Source: Pseudarthrobacter sp. NamB4 (lineage in GTDB: Bacteria; Actinomycetota; Actinomycetes; Actinomycetales; Micrococcaceae). Taken from it: a stretch of DNA of 64,000 nt. The position numbers and the translations under genes are program-made. The DNA is taken from contig NZ_VAHM01000016.1 in assembly GCF_005796185.1 (NCBI RefSeq), positions 1-64,000 on the forward strand. Direction: 5' to 3'. A model generated the notes under the pieces. That model saw only the letters and a list, made by a program, of their open reading frames with translations. It had not been told where the DNA came from and did not search any database. Of this stretch, positions 8,171-17,224 are shown in pieces (the stretch's first letter is position 1; each line of letters starts with the position of its first letter).

Positions 8171-8724
8171 ATGCGCATCCTGGTCCTAGGCGGAACCGCC
8201 TTCCTGTCAGCAGATGTAGTCCGCCAGGCGGTGGCAGCCGGCCACAAGGTCACGTGCCTGGTTCGGGGTTCCGCGGCTGAACCACCGGCAGGCGTGGTGT
8301 GGCTGAAGGCCGACCGTGCATCGGGCCGTATCGCCTACGAAGGTGCTGGCGGTGAGTGGGACGAAGTGGTTGGCAACCATCAGCTCCGGAGAATTACGGC
8401 GAGTCCAAGGCTGCGATCGAGGTAGCCACGCTACGGGCTGCAGCCGGGAAGGCACATCTGTGCCGTGCCGGACTCATCGGCGGCCCCGGCGACGGTTCCG
8501 ACCGCTACTGCCGCTGTGGCTCCCGCCGGCGCACGAAGGCTTCACGGCACGGAGCAACCGGGCCGCCGTCGGGGCCGGTCTCCAGCTCCGGCCGTGGCAG
8601 GACACTCTGGCGGACGACCGCCGCCGCGGACGACCGCCGCCGCGGACTGGACCGGGCCCGAAAAGCCGGGTGTGACCCCGGAACCGAGGCAAGACTCGTT
8701 GCGCTCCTGCAGCCAGGAGCCTGA
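8171..8724 (+). pseudogene. Decayed NAD-dependent epimerase/dehydratase gene
   Basis: Remnant of an extended SDR-type epimerase. The N-terminus (MRILVLGGTAFLSADVVRQA, NAD-binding Rossmann start) is open from 8171. The catalytic region (YGESKAAIE, the Tyr-x-x-x-Lys motif, near 8390) then lies in another frame, preceded by a deletion that removes most of the domain. GLIGGPGDGSDRY survives near 8470, and a C-terminal scrap reading GLDRARKAG near 8645. Intact relatives are over 300 aa (more than 900 bp), whereas the remnant spans about 550 bp with at least one frameshift and two internal deletions. No functional product is expected. Confidence 0.75.
8610..8641 (+). repeat. Two tandem copies of a 16-bp unit inside the pseudogene
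   Basis: GCGGACGACCGCCGCC occurs twice in direct succession (8610-8625 and 8626-8641), followed by the first bases of a third copy. This looks like a slippage duplication in the relic. The unit is not a multiple of three, so it also shifts the frame. Confidence 0.85.
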
Positions 8725-8734
8725 GTCGGCCGGG

Positions 8735-9214
8735 CTACAGCCGTCCAACCACCGTCACCGGCTGGTGCTCCACGGGAAAATTGACGCTGCGGGCAATGAA
8801 GCAGAGCCGGTTCGCCTCATGGTGCATCTGCCCGGCCAGCTCCACGTGGTCCGCGTCCGTCACCGCCACCTGCGGGCGCAGCGTCACGCGCTCGAACTGG
8901 CCGCTTCCGTCCCGGTTCAGGCTCATGATCCCGGAGGCATCGTCGCGGTACTCCGTCACCACCACCCCGTGCTTCACCGCCACGTGCAGGAACGAGAGCA
9001 TGTGGCACTGTGCCAGCGCGGCCAGGAGCAGCTGCTCCGGGTTGTAGCGCTCCTTGTCGCCGCGGAAGGTGGGGTCCGCGGAGCCCTTGAGCACCGGCAG
9101 TCCGGGAATCAGGATGTCGTGGTCCCGGGAATAGCCGCGGTAGGACGAGGTCCCGCCACCCAGGTTTCCCGTCCACTGGACCGCCAGCGCATAGCGGTGT
9201 TCACCCAGGCCCAT
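8735..9214 (-). CDS. OsmC-family peroxiredoxin
   Basis: Likely thiol peroxidase acting on organic hydroperoxides in the cytoplasm. The 159-aa protein carries both family cysteines: the first in LLLAALAQCHMLSFLHVA (about residue 70) and the second in ANRLCFIARSVNFPV (about residue 141). The Arg and Glu surrounding the first site (FRGDKERYNPEQLL) also match the family. It ends 10 bp after... that is, it lies just downstream of pepN on the same strand, with its start 10 bp below the pepN stop, so co-transcription with pepN is likely. Confidence 0.88.
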   Translation of the reverse strand: MGLGEHRYALAVQWTGNLGGGTSSYRGYSRDHDILIPGLPVLKGSADPTFRGDKERYNPEQLLLAALAQCHMLSFLHVAVKHGVVVTEYRDDASGIMSLNRDGSGQFERVTLRPQVAVTDADHVELAGQMHHEANRLCFIARSVNFPVEHQPVTVVGRL

Positions 9215-9223
9215 GCGTCCCGC

Positions 9224-11791
9224 CTACGCTTCCCCGGGAAGGACATCCGCTGCACGTGCCCGCAAAGCCCGGGCTACGCCGTCGCGGTTTTCCAGCATCA
9301 TCCGCCGCAGCGCGGCACTCGCCGGCGGAAGCGCCGCCAGGAAGCCGTCCGTCCGGTCGATGGTCGCCTGGGTGGTCAGCAGCGCGGGGTAAAGCCCGAC
9401 GACGATCTGCTGGGCCAGCGCGTGCGTGCGGTTCTCGACGATCCCGGGTACCGCCTCGAAGTACTTTTCCGCGTACGGCTCAAGGAGGGACCGGTCCAGC
9501 ACCCGCATGAAGCCGGTGACAGCCGAACCCTGCAGGGCGTTGGAGAGCTCGCCCTTGACCACGATGGACTCCCAGGCAGCCGCTTTCGCCTCAGGAGTGG
9601 GGATGGCAGCCTTGGCCAGGGCAGCGGCGTTCTGCCCGCTGGAAGTGTTGTCCCGCGCGAGCTCGGCGTCAATGCCGTCCTGTCCCATCCGCCCGCCGGC
9701 AACCAGGGACGCCACCAGCTCCCACCGCAGATCCTGGTCCACAGCCAGCCCGTCCAACGCCAGCGAACCATCGAGCAGCCCGGCTACCCTGTCCAGCTGG
9801 GACTCGCTGCGGGCCAGCAGCGCGAAGGACTTAACGAACTGCAGCTGGGCGTCAGAGCCCCCGGGAACCCCGGACGCGAGGTCCCATAGCCTGTCCACCG
9901 CTGCCACCGTTGTTGCGTGCCGGTGTTCCTCAGCCACGTAGAAGTTCAGCGTGGTGGCCAGCTGGCGGAGCTGGACCAGGATCACAGAGGAGTCGGACTC
10001 TGCGCCCACATTGGCCAGGATCAGTTCCACGTGCTTCCTCGCCGGGGTCTCTCCGTCCCTGGCGGCGTCCCACGCCGAGTTCCAGACAAGTGTCCTGGGC
10101 AGGCTCTGGCTGAAGTCCTTCAGGTGGGCCGTTGCGGTTGCCAGAGATTTTTCGTCCAGCCGCACCTTCGCGTAGGCAAGGTCGTCGTCGTTGACCAGGA
10201 CCAGGTCCGGCCGGACCATGCCCACCAGCGCAGGCACCTCAGTGCGTCCGCCGTCGACGTCCAGTTCCTCCCGGTGCACCCGCTCAAGCCTGCCGGCGCC
10301 GGTCAGGTTGTAGAAGCCCACGGCCAGGCGGTGCGGCCGGATGGTGGGCCACTCGTCCACCGCGGACTGCAGGATCGAGAAGGAAGTAAACCGGCCGCCG
10401 CCGTCCACCTCGAACTCCGGCTTGAGCGTGTTGACCCCGGCAGTTTCCAGCCACTGCCTTCCCCAAGTGTCCAGGTCGCGGCCGCTGGCCTTTTCCAGCT
10501 CCACCAGCAGGTCGCTGAGTTCGGTGTTCTGCCAGGAATGCTTGGCGAAATACTCGCGCACGCCTGCCATGAACTGCTCCGGACCCACCCACGCCACCAG
10601 CTGGCGGAGCACCGAAGCGCCCTTGGCGTAGGTGATTCCGTCGAAATTGACCTCCACGTCCTGCAGGTCATTGATCTCCGCGAAGATCGGATGCGTGGTG
10701 GGCAGCTGGTCCTGGCGGTAGGCCCAGGACTTTTCCACTGAGGCGAACGTGGTCCAGGCACTGGTGAAGGACGTGGCCTCCACGGCGGCGAGGTGCGACA
10801 TGTACTCGGCAAAGGACTCGTTGAGCCACAGGTCATTCCACCAGCGCATGGTCACCAGGTCGCCGAACCACATATGGGCCAGCTCGTGCAGCACGGTGAT
10901 GGCGCGGCGCTCGATCTGGGCATCCGGGACCTTGCTGCGGAAGACGTAGCCTTCCAGGATGGTCACGGCCCCGGCGTTTTCCATGGCACCGGCGTTGAAT
11001 TCCGGCACGAAGAGCTGGTCGTATTTCTCGAACGGGTAGGGGCAGCCGAACTGCGCCTCGAAGAATTCGAAGCCCTGCCGGGTCAACTCGAAGATGTTGT
11101 CTGCGTCCAGGTACTGCATCAGCGACCTGCGCGCGAAGACCCCCAGCGGGATGGTCCTGCCGTCCGAACTGGCCACCTCGCTGCGCACGCACTGGTACGG
11201 ACCGGCGATCAGGGCAGTGACATAGGAGGAGAGCCGCGGGGTGGGGGAGAAGGACCAGACGGAGCGCGCGCCGCCGTCGCCGCCCGGGGTGGTTTCCTGC
11301 TGCACCGGGGTGGGGGAGTTGGAGACGACGTCCCAGTGCGAGGGCGCCGTGACGGTGAACGTGAAGGTTGCCTTCAGGTCGGGCTGTTCAAAGACGGCGA
11401 ACATCCGGCGTGAGTCCGGAACCTCGAACTGGGTATAGAGGTAGACCTCGCCGTCCACCGGGTCCACGAAGCGGTGCAGGCCCTCACCGGTATTCATGTA
11501 GGGCGCATCAGCCACGACGGTCAGCTCGTTGTGCTCCGCAAGCTGCGGCAGCTGGATCCTGACGCCGTCCGCCACAGTGGCAGGGTCAAGGCTCCGGCCG
11601 TTCAGGGTGACGCTGTGCACCGCCTGCGTCACGGCGTCGATGAAAGTGGAAGAGCCCGGCCTGGCACTGAACTTCACCGTGGTGGTGCTGCCAAAGACCT
11701 CCCCGCCACGGGTGAGGTCCAGGCTGACGTCGTAGGACTCGACGGCGATCGTTTCGGCACGTTCACGGGCTTCGGCGCGCGTCAGATTCAT
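9224..11791 (-). CDS. pepN: Aminopeptidase N (M1 metallopeptidase)
   Basis: Zinc aminopeptidase that removes N-terminal residues from peptides in the cytoplasm, the last step after Clp or other proteases. The exopeptidase motif GAMEN (in EFNAGAMENAG) and the zinc site HELAHMWFGDLVT with the downstream Glu in LNESFAEY are present; the ERAP1-like C-terminal helical domain fills the rest. I chose ATG 11791 (MNLTRAEARERAE), the family-typical start; the frame stays open upstream for 32 more residues without conservation. The 855-aa length is normal. Downstream is the OsmC gene. Confidence 0.95.
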   Translation of the reverse strand: MNLTRAEARERAETIAVESYDVSLDLTRGGEVFGSTTTVKFSARPGSSTFIDAVTQAVHSVTLNGRSLDPATVADGVRIQLPQLAEHNELTVVADAPYMNTGEGLHRFVDPVDGEVYLYTQFEVPDSRRMFAVFEQPDLKATFTFTVTAPSHWDVVSNSPTPVQQETTPGGDGGARSVWSFSPTPRLSSYVTALIAGPYQCVRSEVASSDGRTIPLGVFARRSLMQYLDADNIFELTRQGFEFFEAQFGCPYPFEKYDQLFVPEFNAGAMENAGAVTILEGYVFRSKVPDAQIERRAITVLHELAHMWFGDLVTMRWWNDLWLNESFAEYMSHLAAVEATSFTSAWTTFASVEKSWAYRQDQLPTTHPIFAEINDLQDVEVNFDGITYAKGASVLRQLVAWVGPEQFMAGVREYFAKHSWQNTELSDLLVELEKASGRDLDTWGRQWLETAGVNTLKPEFEVDGGGRFTSFSILQSAVDEWPTIRPHRLAVGFYNLTGAGRLERVHREELDVDGGRTEVPALVGMVRPDLVLVNDDDLAYAKVRLDEKSLATATAHLKDFSQSLPRTLVWNSAWDAARDGETPARKHVELILANVGAESDSSVILVQLRQLATTLNFYVAEEHRHATTVAAVDRLWDLASGVPGGSDAQLQFVKSFALLARSESQLDRVAGLLDGSLALDGLAVDQDLRWELVASLVAGGRMGQDGIDAELARDNTSSGQNAAALAKAAIPTPEAKAAAWESIVVKGELSNALQGSAVTGFMRVLDRSLLEPYAEKYFEAVPGIVENRTHALAQQIVVGLYPALLTTQATIDRTDGFLAALPPASAALRRMMLENRDGVARALRARAADVLPGEA

Positions 11792-11957
11792 ACCTGGCAA
11801 AGTGGGGCCTCCAGAAAGATTGCGTCTGCCGGCTGGCGGTGCCCAGCGGCGGCTCTGATCATTCTTGCATTCCAGCACCCCCGGCAAGTAGCGCGGCTCA
11901 CAGTGGGTAGGGAAAGGGGTAGGAACACAGCGGCAGCGGCGGGAGTAGCGTTAAATC

Positions 11958-12977
11958 ATGGGCAAGTTCATGGGATCGGTGGACAGCAAAGCCCTGCGTT
12001 TTGTTGCGGGCTTTCCGGTGGTTGTGGCGGCAGCCTTCGTGGTGTGCGCCTTCCTTCTGCGCCCGGACCTTCCCGAGCCGCTCGCCGTCCGCTGGACGGA
12101 CGACGGCGGTGCCTCCTTTGCGCCCTTCGGCGCCTACGTCAGCGTTGGCGCCGTGATGATCGTGGCTGCCGGATGGCTGATCCTCTATCAGGCGGTGCCT
12201 ATTAACAGGCCCGTCCTGATGCGCCGGATCATGATGGGCGCCGGGCTGTTTGTCACCCTTTTCGTCACCACGGTACTCGCTGCCGGCCTCCTGGGTCAGA
12301 CGGGACTGGCGGACGCCCGGGAATCCCGGGTGGACACTACTGTCCTGGCCCTGGGCAGCGGTGCGGCTGTGTCGCTGGGGGTAATCATGTCTTTCGTCTT
12401 CAAGGCCGACGAGCAATGGTCTCCGGATGACGACCGGGCGCTCCAGCTCGCCATTGCCAGGGAAGCGGACCCGGACCTGGCGCGGGACAACATCCGGCTC
12501 TGGGTCCATGCACGCAGCTCGGTGTTTGTCATGATCGCCATCGCGTCCGTGTTTCCCTCGGCGCTCATCGCCATTGTGGTGCCGTGGCTCGGCGGGCTGC
12601 TCGTCGTCGTTGCCATCGTGGGGGCAGCGTTCCTGTGCGCCCGTGTCAAGGCCGACCGGGCCGGCCTGAAAGTCCTGCTGGCGGGCCTCGTGCCTGTCAT
12701 GAACGTCCCGGCGGGAGCCATCTCCGAGGCCACCGCCGCGGACATCAAGGCCGCAGACTACGGCGGGTGGGGCTACCGGCACCACGACGGAACCGCGGCG
12801 ATGCTGGTCAGCAGCGGCCCCGCCGTCGTGGTCAGCAAGACGGACGGCCAGCGCCTTGCGGTGAGCGGCGGCAGCCCGGCGTCGGCTGCCAGGCTCGCTG
12901 AAGTCCTGACCCGGGTCTCCGCCCGGGCGCGGCGGACGGGTGGCCCCTCAGAAGCCCCGGGCCAGCCCGAGTCCTAG
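11958..12977 (+). CDS. Membrane protein with DUF1648-like N-terminus
   Basis: A 339-aa integral membrane protein. Hydrophobic segments lie at about residues 15-36, 55-76, 90-112, 125-145, 190-212 and 214-232. The first extracytoplasmic loop (LPEPLAVRWTDDGGASFAPFG) matches the short DUF1648 pattern seen in SdpI-like and other small actinobacterial membrane proteins. The C-terminal 120 residues are soluble. The function is unknown to me; immunity or signal sensing, as in SdpI, is only an analogy. It is divergent from pepN and 81 bp upstream of rpiB. Confidence 0.7.
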   Translation: MGKFMGSVDSKALRFVAGFPVVVAAAFVVCAFLLRPDLPEPLAVRWTDDGGASFAPFGAYVSVGAVMIVAAGWLILYQAVPINRPVLMRRIMMGAGLFVTLFVTTVLAAGLLGQTGLADARESRVDTTVLALGSGAAVSLGVIMSFVFKADEQWSPDDDRALQLAIAREADPDLARDNIRLWVHARSSVFVMIAIASVFPSALIAIVVPWLGGLLVVVAIVGAAFLCARVKADRAGLKVLLAGLVPVMNVPAGAISEATAADIKAADYGGWGYRHHDGTAAMLVSSGPAVVVSKTDGQRLAVSGGSPASAARLAEVLTRVSARARRTGGPSEAPGQPES

Positions 12978-13058
12978 TATTCTTTACCCTGTTGTCCTGA
13001 CCCTGCCTTCGCCTTAACGGACGGCAGCCGGCGCCCCCAACCGAACGGATTCTTGCTC

Positions 13059-13553
13059 GTGACTTCTTCCCCTGCCTTCCCGCGGGTCCACATCGCCACC
13101 GACCACGCTGGCATGGAGCTCAGCGCCCACCTGGTATCCCACCTGACTGGCAAGGGGTACGAAGTGGTGGACCACGGACCCAAGGTCTACGACGCCCAGG
13201 ACGACTACCCGTCCTTCTGTATCAATGCCGCTTTGGCAGTGGTTGCTGACCAGCAGGCAGGGGTCCACGCCCTGGGCATCGTCCTCGGCGGCTCGGGCAA
13301 CGGCGAGCAAATCGCGGCCAACAAAGTTAAAGGCGTCCGGGCTGCCCTGGTTTGGAACCACTCCACGGCCACCCTGGCCCGGGAGCACAACGACGCGAAC
13401 GTCGTAGCCGTCGGCGGCCGCCAGCACACGGTGGAGGAAGCCACCGAACTGATCGAAGCCTTCCTGACGGAGCCGTTCAGTAACGACGAGCGCCATGTCC
13501 GCAGGATCGGCAAGATCGCCGCCTACGAAACCACCGGCGAGGTCATCGAGTAG
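13059..13553 (+). CDS. rpiB: Ribose-5-phosphate isomerase B
   Basis: Interconverts ribose-5-phosphate and ribulose-5-phosphate in the pentose phosphate pathway. Motifs: HIATDHAGMELSAHL at the N-terminus and GGSGNGEQIAANKVKGVRAAL in the middle. The Glu of GNGEQ replaces the Cys-based active site of E. coli RpiB, as in the mycobacterial type where Glu75 acts as the base. The 164-aa length is normal. Start GTG 13059 (VTSSPAFPRVH) is more plausible than the in-frame TTG at 13053. It overlaps the glycosylase start by one base, so translational coupling is likely. Confidence 0.93.
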   Translation: MTSSPAFPRVHIATDHAGMELSAHLVSHLTGKGYEVVDHGPKVYDAQDDYPSFCINAALAVVADQQAGVHALGIVLGGSGNGEQIAANKVKGVRAALVWNHSTATLAREHNDANVVAVGGRQHTVEEATELIEAFLTEPFSNDERHVRRIGKIAAYETTGEVIE

Positions 13554-14506
13554 TGCCTGAAGGGCACTCCGTCCGGCGCCTGGCCCGGCAGTTCGATGAC
13601 GTTTTCACTGGCCGGCAGCTTGCCGTGTCCAGTCCGCAGGGCAGGTTCAGCGCGGGGGCGGCGCTCCTGGACGGGCACACGATGGTGGGCGCGGAAGCCC
13701 ACGGAAAACACCTCTTCCTGAACTTCGACAACGCCCTGGTGCTGCACGTCCACCTGGGCCTCTACGGCGCCTGGAGCTTTGGCGGCGACAGCACCTTCAC
13801 CGGGTCCTCCAGCATTGGCGCGCCGCGGCGGGTGGGGGAGCGGGAGAGCTTTGCGGAAGAGGATGACGACGGCGGCGTCCCCTACGCCGGACCGCCCGCC
13901 CCTGTGGGCGCGGTCCGGGTGCGGCTGGCCTCCAGCAATGGCTGGGCGGACCTCCGCGGCGCCACCACCTGCGAGACGATCACCGGCGCAGAGGCCCAGG
14001 CGGTGCTGGCGCGGCTCGGCCCCGACCCCCTGCGCAACCTTCGTGGCGACGCCGGCCGCTTCACCCGGAACCTGCAGCGCCGCAACGTTCCTGTGGCCGC
14101 GCTGCTGATGGACCAGAAGATTATTGCGGGCGTTGGCAACGTCTACCGCGCAGAGGTTCTCTTCCGCCTGCGCCTTGACCCCTGGCTGCCCGGAACAGCC
14201 GTGCCGGACACCTCGGCACGCAAGCTGTGGCGCGATATCGTCAGCGTCATGAACGACGGCGTGGCCCACGGAAGGATCATCACCACGCCGCCCAAGTACT
14301 GGACGCTCGATGGCACTACGGCAGCCAAGGCGGCTGCCGCCGGACTGCCCGTCCCGCCCACAAGCGAAAGCTTCCCGGCGCGGGATGACGCCCATTACGT
14401 GTACAAGCGGCAGGGGCTGCCGTGCCGGGTCTGCCGCACGGCTGTACTGACCGCGGAGCTGGCGGGACGCAACCTCTACTGGTGCCCTTACTGCCAGCAG
14501 AAGTGA
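13553..14506 (+). CDS. Fpg/Nei-family DNA glycosylase (Nei1-like)
   Basis: Base-excision repair enzyme that removes oxidised bases and nicks the abasic site. After removal of Met, the catalytic Pro and Glu are in place (MPEGHS). The helix-two-turn-helix region is DQKIIAGVGNVYRAEVLFR, and a four-Cys zinc finger closes the protein (CRVC...CPYC, about residues 294-315). The PEGH start resembles M. tuberculosis Nei1, which also sits next to rpiB there. A low-complexity insertion lies at about 80-115. GTG start at 13553, overlapping the last base of the rpiB stop. Confidence 0.9.
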   Translation: MPEGHSVRRLARQFDDVFTGRQLAVSSPQGRFSAGAALLDGHTMVGAEAHGKHLFLNFDNALVLHVHLGLYGAWSFGGDSTFTGSSSIGAPRRVGERESFAEEDDDGGVPYAGPPAPVGAVRVRLASSNGWADLRGATTCETITGAEAQAVLARLGPDPLRNLRGDAGRFTRNLQRRNVPVAALLMDQKIIAGVGNVYRAEVLFRLRLDPWLPGTAVPDTSARKLWRDIVSVMNDGVAHGRIITTPPKYWTLDGTTAAKAAAAGLPVPPTSESFPARDDAHYVYKRQGLPCRVCRTAVLTAELAGRNLYWCPYCQQK

Positions 14507-14510
14507 GACG

Positions 14511-14540
14511 AAAAAAGCCCCTCATTCGAGGGGCTTTTTT
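14511..14540. terminator. Bidirectional terminator between nei-like gene and tRNA-Gly
   Basis: AAAAAAGCCCCTC-ATTC-GAGGGGCTTTTTT is a textbook stem with A/T flanks on both sides, so it can stop the glycosylase transcript on the plus strand and the tRNA-Gly transcript on the minus strand. Confidence 0.92.
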
Positions 14541-14547
14541 AGTTTAT

Positions 14548-14621
14548 TGGAGGGGACGACGGGAATCGAACCCGCGTAATCAGTTTGGAAGACTGAGGCT
14601 TTACCATTAAGCTACGTCCCC
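14548..14621 (-). tRNA. tRNA-Gly (anticodon TCC)
   Basis: Minus-strand cloverleaf with acceptor stem GGGGACG / CGTCCCC, D-arm GCTTAATGGTAAAGC, anticodon loop CTTCCAA (TCC, reads GGA/GGG) and T-arm GCGGGTTCGATTCCCGT. CCA is encoded at 14548-14550. Confidence 0.96.
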
Positions 14622-14720
14622 GAAAGAAGCTGCATCTGCAATATTAGCAGGCCGGCGACTTCGGGCTGGCTGTCCAAGCCGGATACAACTAAACCTAATC
14701 CATGGCCTACGTGTCAAATG

Positions 14721-14749
14721 TGCAAACACGGCGCGTATCACCGTAGACT
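14721..14749 (+). promoter_or_regulatory. Probable promoter of tRNA-Pro
   Basis: A weak TGCAAA (14721-14726) and TAGACT (14744-14749) are separated by 17 bp, with the tRNA 15 nt downstream. Inference from spacing only. Confidence 0.45.
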
Positions 14750-14763
14750 TGCCTGTGCACTAA

Positions 14764-14838
14764 CGGGGTGTAGCTCAGCTTGGCTAGAGCGCCTGCTTTG
14801 GGAGCAGGAAGTCGCAGGTTCAAATCCTGTCACCCCGA
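14764..14838 (+). tRNA. tRNA-Pro (anticodon TGG)
   Basis: Cloverleaf with acceptor stem CGGGGTG / CACCCCG, D-arm GCTCAGCTTGGCTAGAGC, anticodon loop TTTGGGA (TGG) in a CCTGC / GCAGG stem, and T-arm GCAGGTTCAAATCCTGT. CCA is not encoded. Confidence 0.97.
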
Positions 14839-14919
14839 CTCTGCGGCCCGGACCACTCGGCCTGGACAAAACATTGCGTTTGCAGAAATCCATCCCACAA
14901 ACCCAGGAGTACTTAGACC

Positions 14920-16329
14920 GTGAAGAGCGCTGTCGAGAACCTCACCCCCACGCGGGTCAAGCTCAACGTTGAGGTTCCCTTTGAGGAACTGAAGCCCAGC
15001 ATCGACTCGGCTTACAAGACTGTTGCTTCGCAGATCCAGGTCCCTGGGTTCCGTAAGGGCAAGGTGCCCGCCAAGCTCATCGACCAGCGCGTCGGCCGCG
15101 GCTACGTTCTCGAGACCGCCATCAACGATGGCCTCAACGGCTGGTACCAGGCAGCCGTGCAGGAGTCCGGCATCCGCCCGCTGAGCCGTCCCGAGGTTGA
15201 GATCACCGAGGTTCCGGACCCGTCCGCCACCGACGGCGGCCTGAAGTTCGCCGCCGAGGTCGACGTCCGCCCCGAGATCGAACTCCCGGATTACGCCGGC
15301 ATCAAGGTCGAGGTTGCCGCTGCCCAGTCCTCCGAGGAAGATGTGGACAAGGCCCTGGACGAGCTGCGAGGCCGCTTCGGTACGCTCAAGTCCGTTGACC
15401 GTCCGGCCGCCGAGGGCGACTTCCTCACCATCGACATCACCGCCACCATTGACGGGGAAGAGGTGGACTCCGCTTCCGGCCTGTCCTACCAGGTTGGCGC
15501 CGGCACCATGCTCGAAGGCATGGACGAGGCCGTCACCGGCCTCAGCGCTGAAGAGGACGCCATCTTCAACACCACCCTGGTTGGTGGCGACCACGCCGGT
15601 GAAGCCGCGCAGGTCAAGGTGGTTGTGAAGGCCGTTAAGGAGCGCGAGCTCCCCGAGGCGAACGACGACTTCGCCCAGCTCGCATCCGAGTTCGACACCC
15701 TTGCCGAACTCCGCGAAGACCTGGCCAAGCAGGCCGCCGACTCCAGGATCGTGGAGCAGGGTGTGGAAGCCCGCGACAAGGTCCTGGACAAGCTCGTTGA
15801 GATGGTAGAGGTTCCCGTGCCGGATTCCGTTGTCGAAGAGCAGCTCGAAGCCCACTTCAAGGAGGGCAACGGCCACGGCGAGGGCGAGCACGACACCGAG
15901 GAACACCGCGAAGAGGTCCGCGCCAACACCGCCCGTGCCTTCCAAAACGAGATTATCCTTGACGCGATTGCCGAGAAGGAAGAAGTCAACGTCAGCCAGA
16001 ACGAGCTGATCGACTACATTGTCACCACCGCCAGCCAGTACGGCATGGACCCCAACCAGTTCGCCCAGATCATTGATCAGAGCGGCCAGGTTCCCATGAT
16101 GGTTTCCGAGGTCCGCCGCCGTAAGGCCCTGGCTGTTGTGCTGGGCCAGGCCGAGGTCACCGACACCGAGGGCAACAGCGTTGACCTGAGCGACTTCGTG
16201 CGCCCCGGCGGCGAGGAGGAAGCCCCGGCAGCGGAGCCCGTTGAAGCGGAGAAAGCTGGCGCCGGCGCAGCAGAGGCAGAAGGTGCCGAAACCCCTGCCG
16301 AGGACGACAAGGCCGAGGCTAAGGCCTAG
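14920..16329 (+). CDS. tig: Trigger factor (ribosome-bound chaperone)
   Basis: Binds L23 at the ribosome exit tunnel and shields nascent chains; it also has peptidyl-prolyl isomerase activity. The N-terminal domain shows the ribosome-binding signature [14 protein letters not shown] (about 41-54). The FKBP-like domain follows (about 155-240, with EGDFLTIDI and GMDEAVTGL). The C-terminal chaperone domain ends in an Ala/Glu-rich tail (about 425-469) that is probably disordered. It starts with GTG at 14920. Placement directly ahead of clpP1-clpP2-clpX links folding and degradation, as in most bacteria. Confidence 0.96.
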   Translation: MKSAVENLTPTRVKLNVEVPFEELKPSIDSAYKTVASQIQVPGFRKGKVPAKLIDQRVGRGYVLETAINDGLNGWYQAAVQESGIRPLSRPEVEITEVPDPSATDGGLKFAAEVDVRPEIELPDYAGIKVEVAAAQSSEEDVDKALDELRGRFGTLKSVDRPAAEGDFLTIDITATIDGEEVDSASGLSYQVGAGTMLEGMDEAVTGLSAEEDAIFNTTLVGGDHAGEAAQVKVVVKAVKERELPEANDDFAQLASEFDTLAELREDLAKQAADSRIVEQGVEARDKVLDKLVEMVEVPVPDSVVEEQLEAHFKEGNGHGEGEHDTEEHREEVRANTARAFQNEIILDAIAEKEEVNVSQNELIDYIVTTASQYGMDPNQFAQIIDQSGQVPMMVSEVRRRKALAVVLGQAEVTDTEGNSVDLSDFVRPGGEEEAPAAEPVEAEKAGAGAAEAEGAETPAEDDKAEAKA

Positions 16330-16345
16330 TCCTTCCACGTTTGAT

Positions 16346-16381
16346 GAACGGCCCCCGGATCCAACGATCCGGGGGCCGTTC
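16346..16381 (+). terminator. Hairpin after tig
   Basis: Perfect 16-bp stem (GAACGGCCCCCGGATC / GATCCGGGGGCCGTTC) with CAAC loop, but no T run follows. It probably acts as an attenuator or transcript-end stabiliser between tig and clpP1. Confidence 0.7.
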
Positions 16382-16424
16382 GCGTCTGACAGGGACCCCG
16401 CGTCCGGCGGTTCGGCGGATCGTG

Positions 16425-16435
16425 CGCCGTCAGCG
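16425..16435. promoter_or_regulatory. Candidate ClgR site upstream of clpP1
   Basis: CGC-N5-GCG followed by AAC (CGCCGTCAGCGAAC), 100 bp ahead of the clpP1 start. ClgR, the actinobacterial activator of clp genes, binds sites with this CGC-N5-GCG core. The match to the finer consensus is partial, so this is a suggestion. Confidence 0.35.
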
Positions 16436-16534
16436 AACAGCCGCAGGGGCGCGAACAAATTGCCGCTGAAACCGGTTAGTGTCCAAGTAGTGATTTTCAG
16501 TGATGTCACCGTCACCAGCGAGAGGTAAGTAAAC

Positions 16535-17185
16535 ATGTCACAGCACCCAGAGGCCCCCCGGATGGCGACCGTCGATCCTGCAACCCAGGACAACTACATT
16601 TACAACCGCCTTCTCAAGGAGCGGATCATCTGGCTCGGCTCGGAGGTGCGCGACGACAACGCCAACGCCATCTGCTCGCAGCTGCTGCTCCTGTCGGCGG
16701 AAAACCCGGACAAGGACATCTACCTCTACATCAACTCCCCTGGCGGTTCAGTGACCGCCGGCATGGCCATCTACGACACCATGCAGTTCATCCCCAACGA
16801 CGTCGTCACCGTGGCCACCGGCCTGGCGGCCTCCATGGGCCAGTTCCTGCTGTCTTCCGGCACCAAAGGCAAGCGTTACGCCACGCCCAACGCCCGTGTC
16901 CTGATGCACCAGCCCTCCGGCGGCATCGGCGGCACCGCCTCGGACATCAAGATCCAGGCTGAACTGATCCTTCACATGAAGAAGGTCATGGCCGAGCTGA
17001 CTGCCGAGCAGACCGGCCAGACCGTTGAGACCATCCTCAAGGACAACGACCGCGACAAGTGGTTCACCGCAACCGAGGCACTCGAGTACGGCTTCTTCGA
17101 CAAGATCGCCGCGCATGCAGGCTCCGTGTCCGGCGGCGGCGGAACCGCCAACGGCACCTCCGGCGAGACTGCCTCGCAGAACTAG
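16535..17185 (+). CDS. clpP1: ATP-dependent Clp protease proteolytic subunit 1
   Basis: Serine-protease ring subunit that degrades proteins fed by ClpX or ClpC. Catalytic Ser100 lies in GLAASMGQF, His125 in ARVLMHQPS, and the Asp lies in the DNDRD stretch near residue 171-175. The 216-aa length is slightly long because of a Gly/Ser-rich tail. The start is ATG 16535 after GAGAGG. Actinobacteria need mixed ClpP1-ClpP2 tetradecamers, and the partner gene follows 39 bp downstream. Confidence 0.96.
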   Translation: MSQHPEAPRMATVDPATQDNYIYNRLLKERIIWLGSEVRDDNANAICSQLLLLSAENPDKDIYLYINSPGGSVTAGMAIYDTMQFIPNDVVTVATGLAASMGQFLLSSGTKGKRYATPNARVLMHQPSGGIGGTASDIKIQAELILHMKKVMAELTAEQTGQTVETILKDNDRDKWFTATEALEYGFFDKIAAHAGSVSGGGGTANGTSGETASQN

Positions 17186-17224
17186 ACCCGGCATCAAAGA
17201 ACACTCAGATCAGGAGCAATTAAC

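Noticed and set aside
8465..9889. A long plus-strand open frame of 474 codons over OsmC and pepN
   Set aside because: It is antisense to two clear genes, is rich in His/Gln/Arg shadow composition and has no ribosome site. GC-rich third positions create such frames.
14830..16593. A 587-codon minus-strand frame across tig
   Set aside because: Antisense shadow of trigger factor; no homology or start signal.
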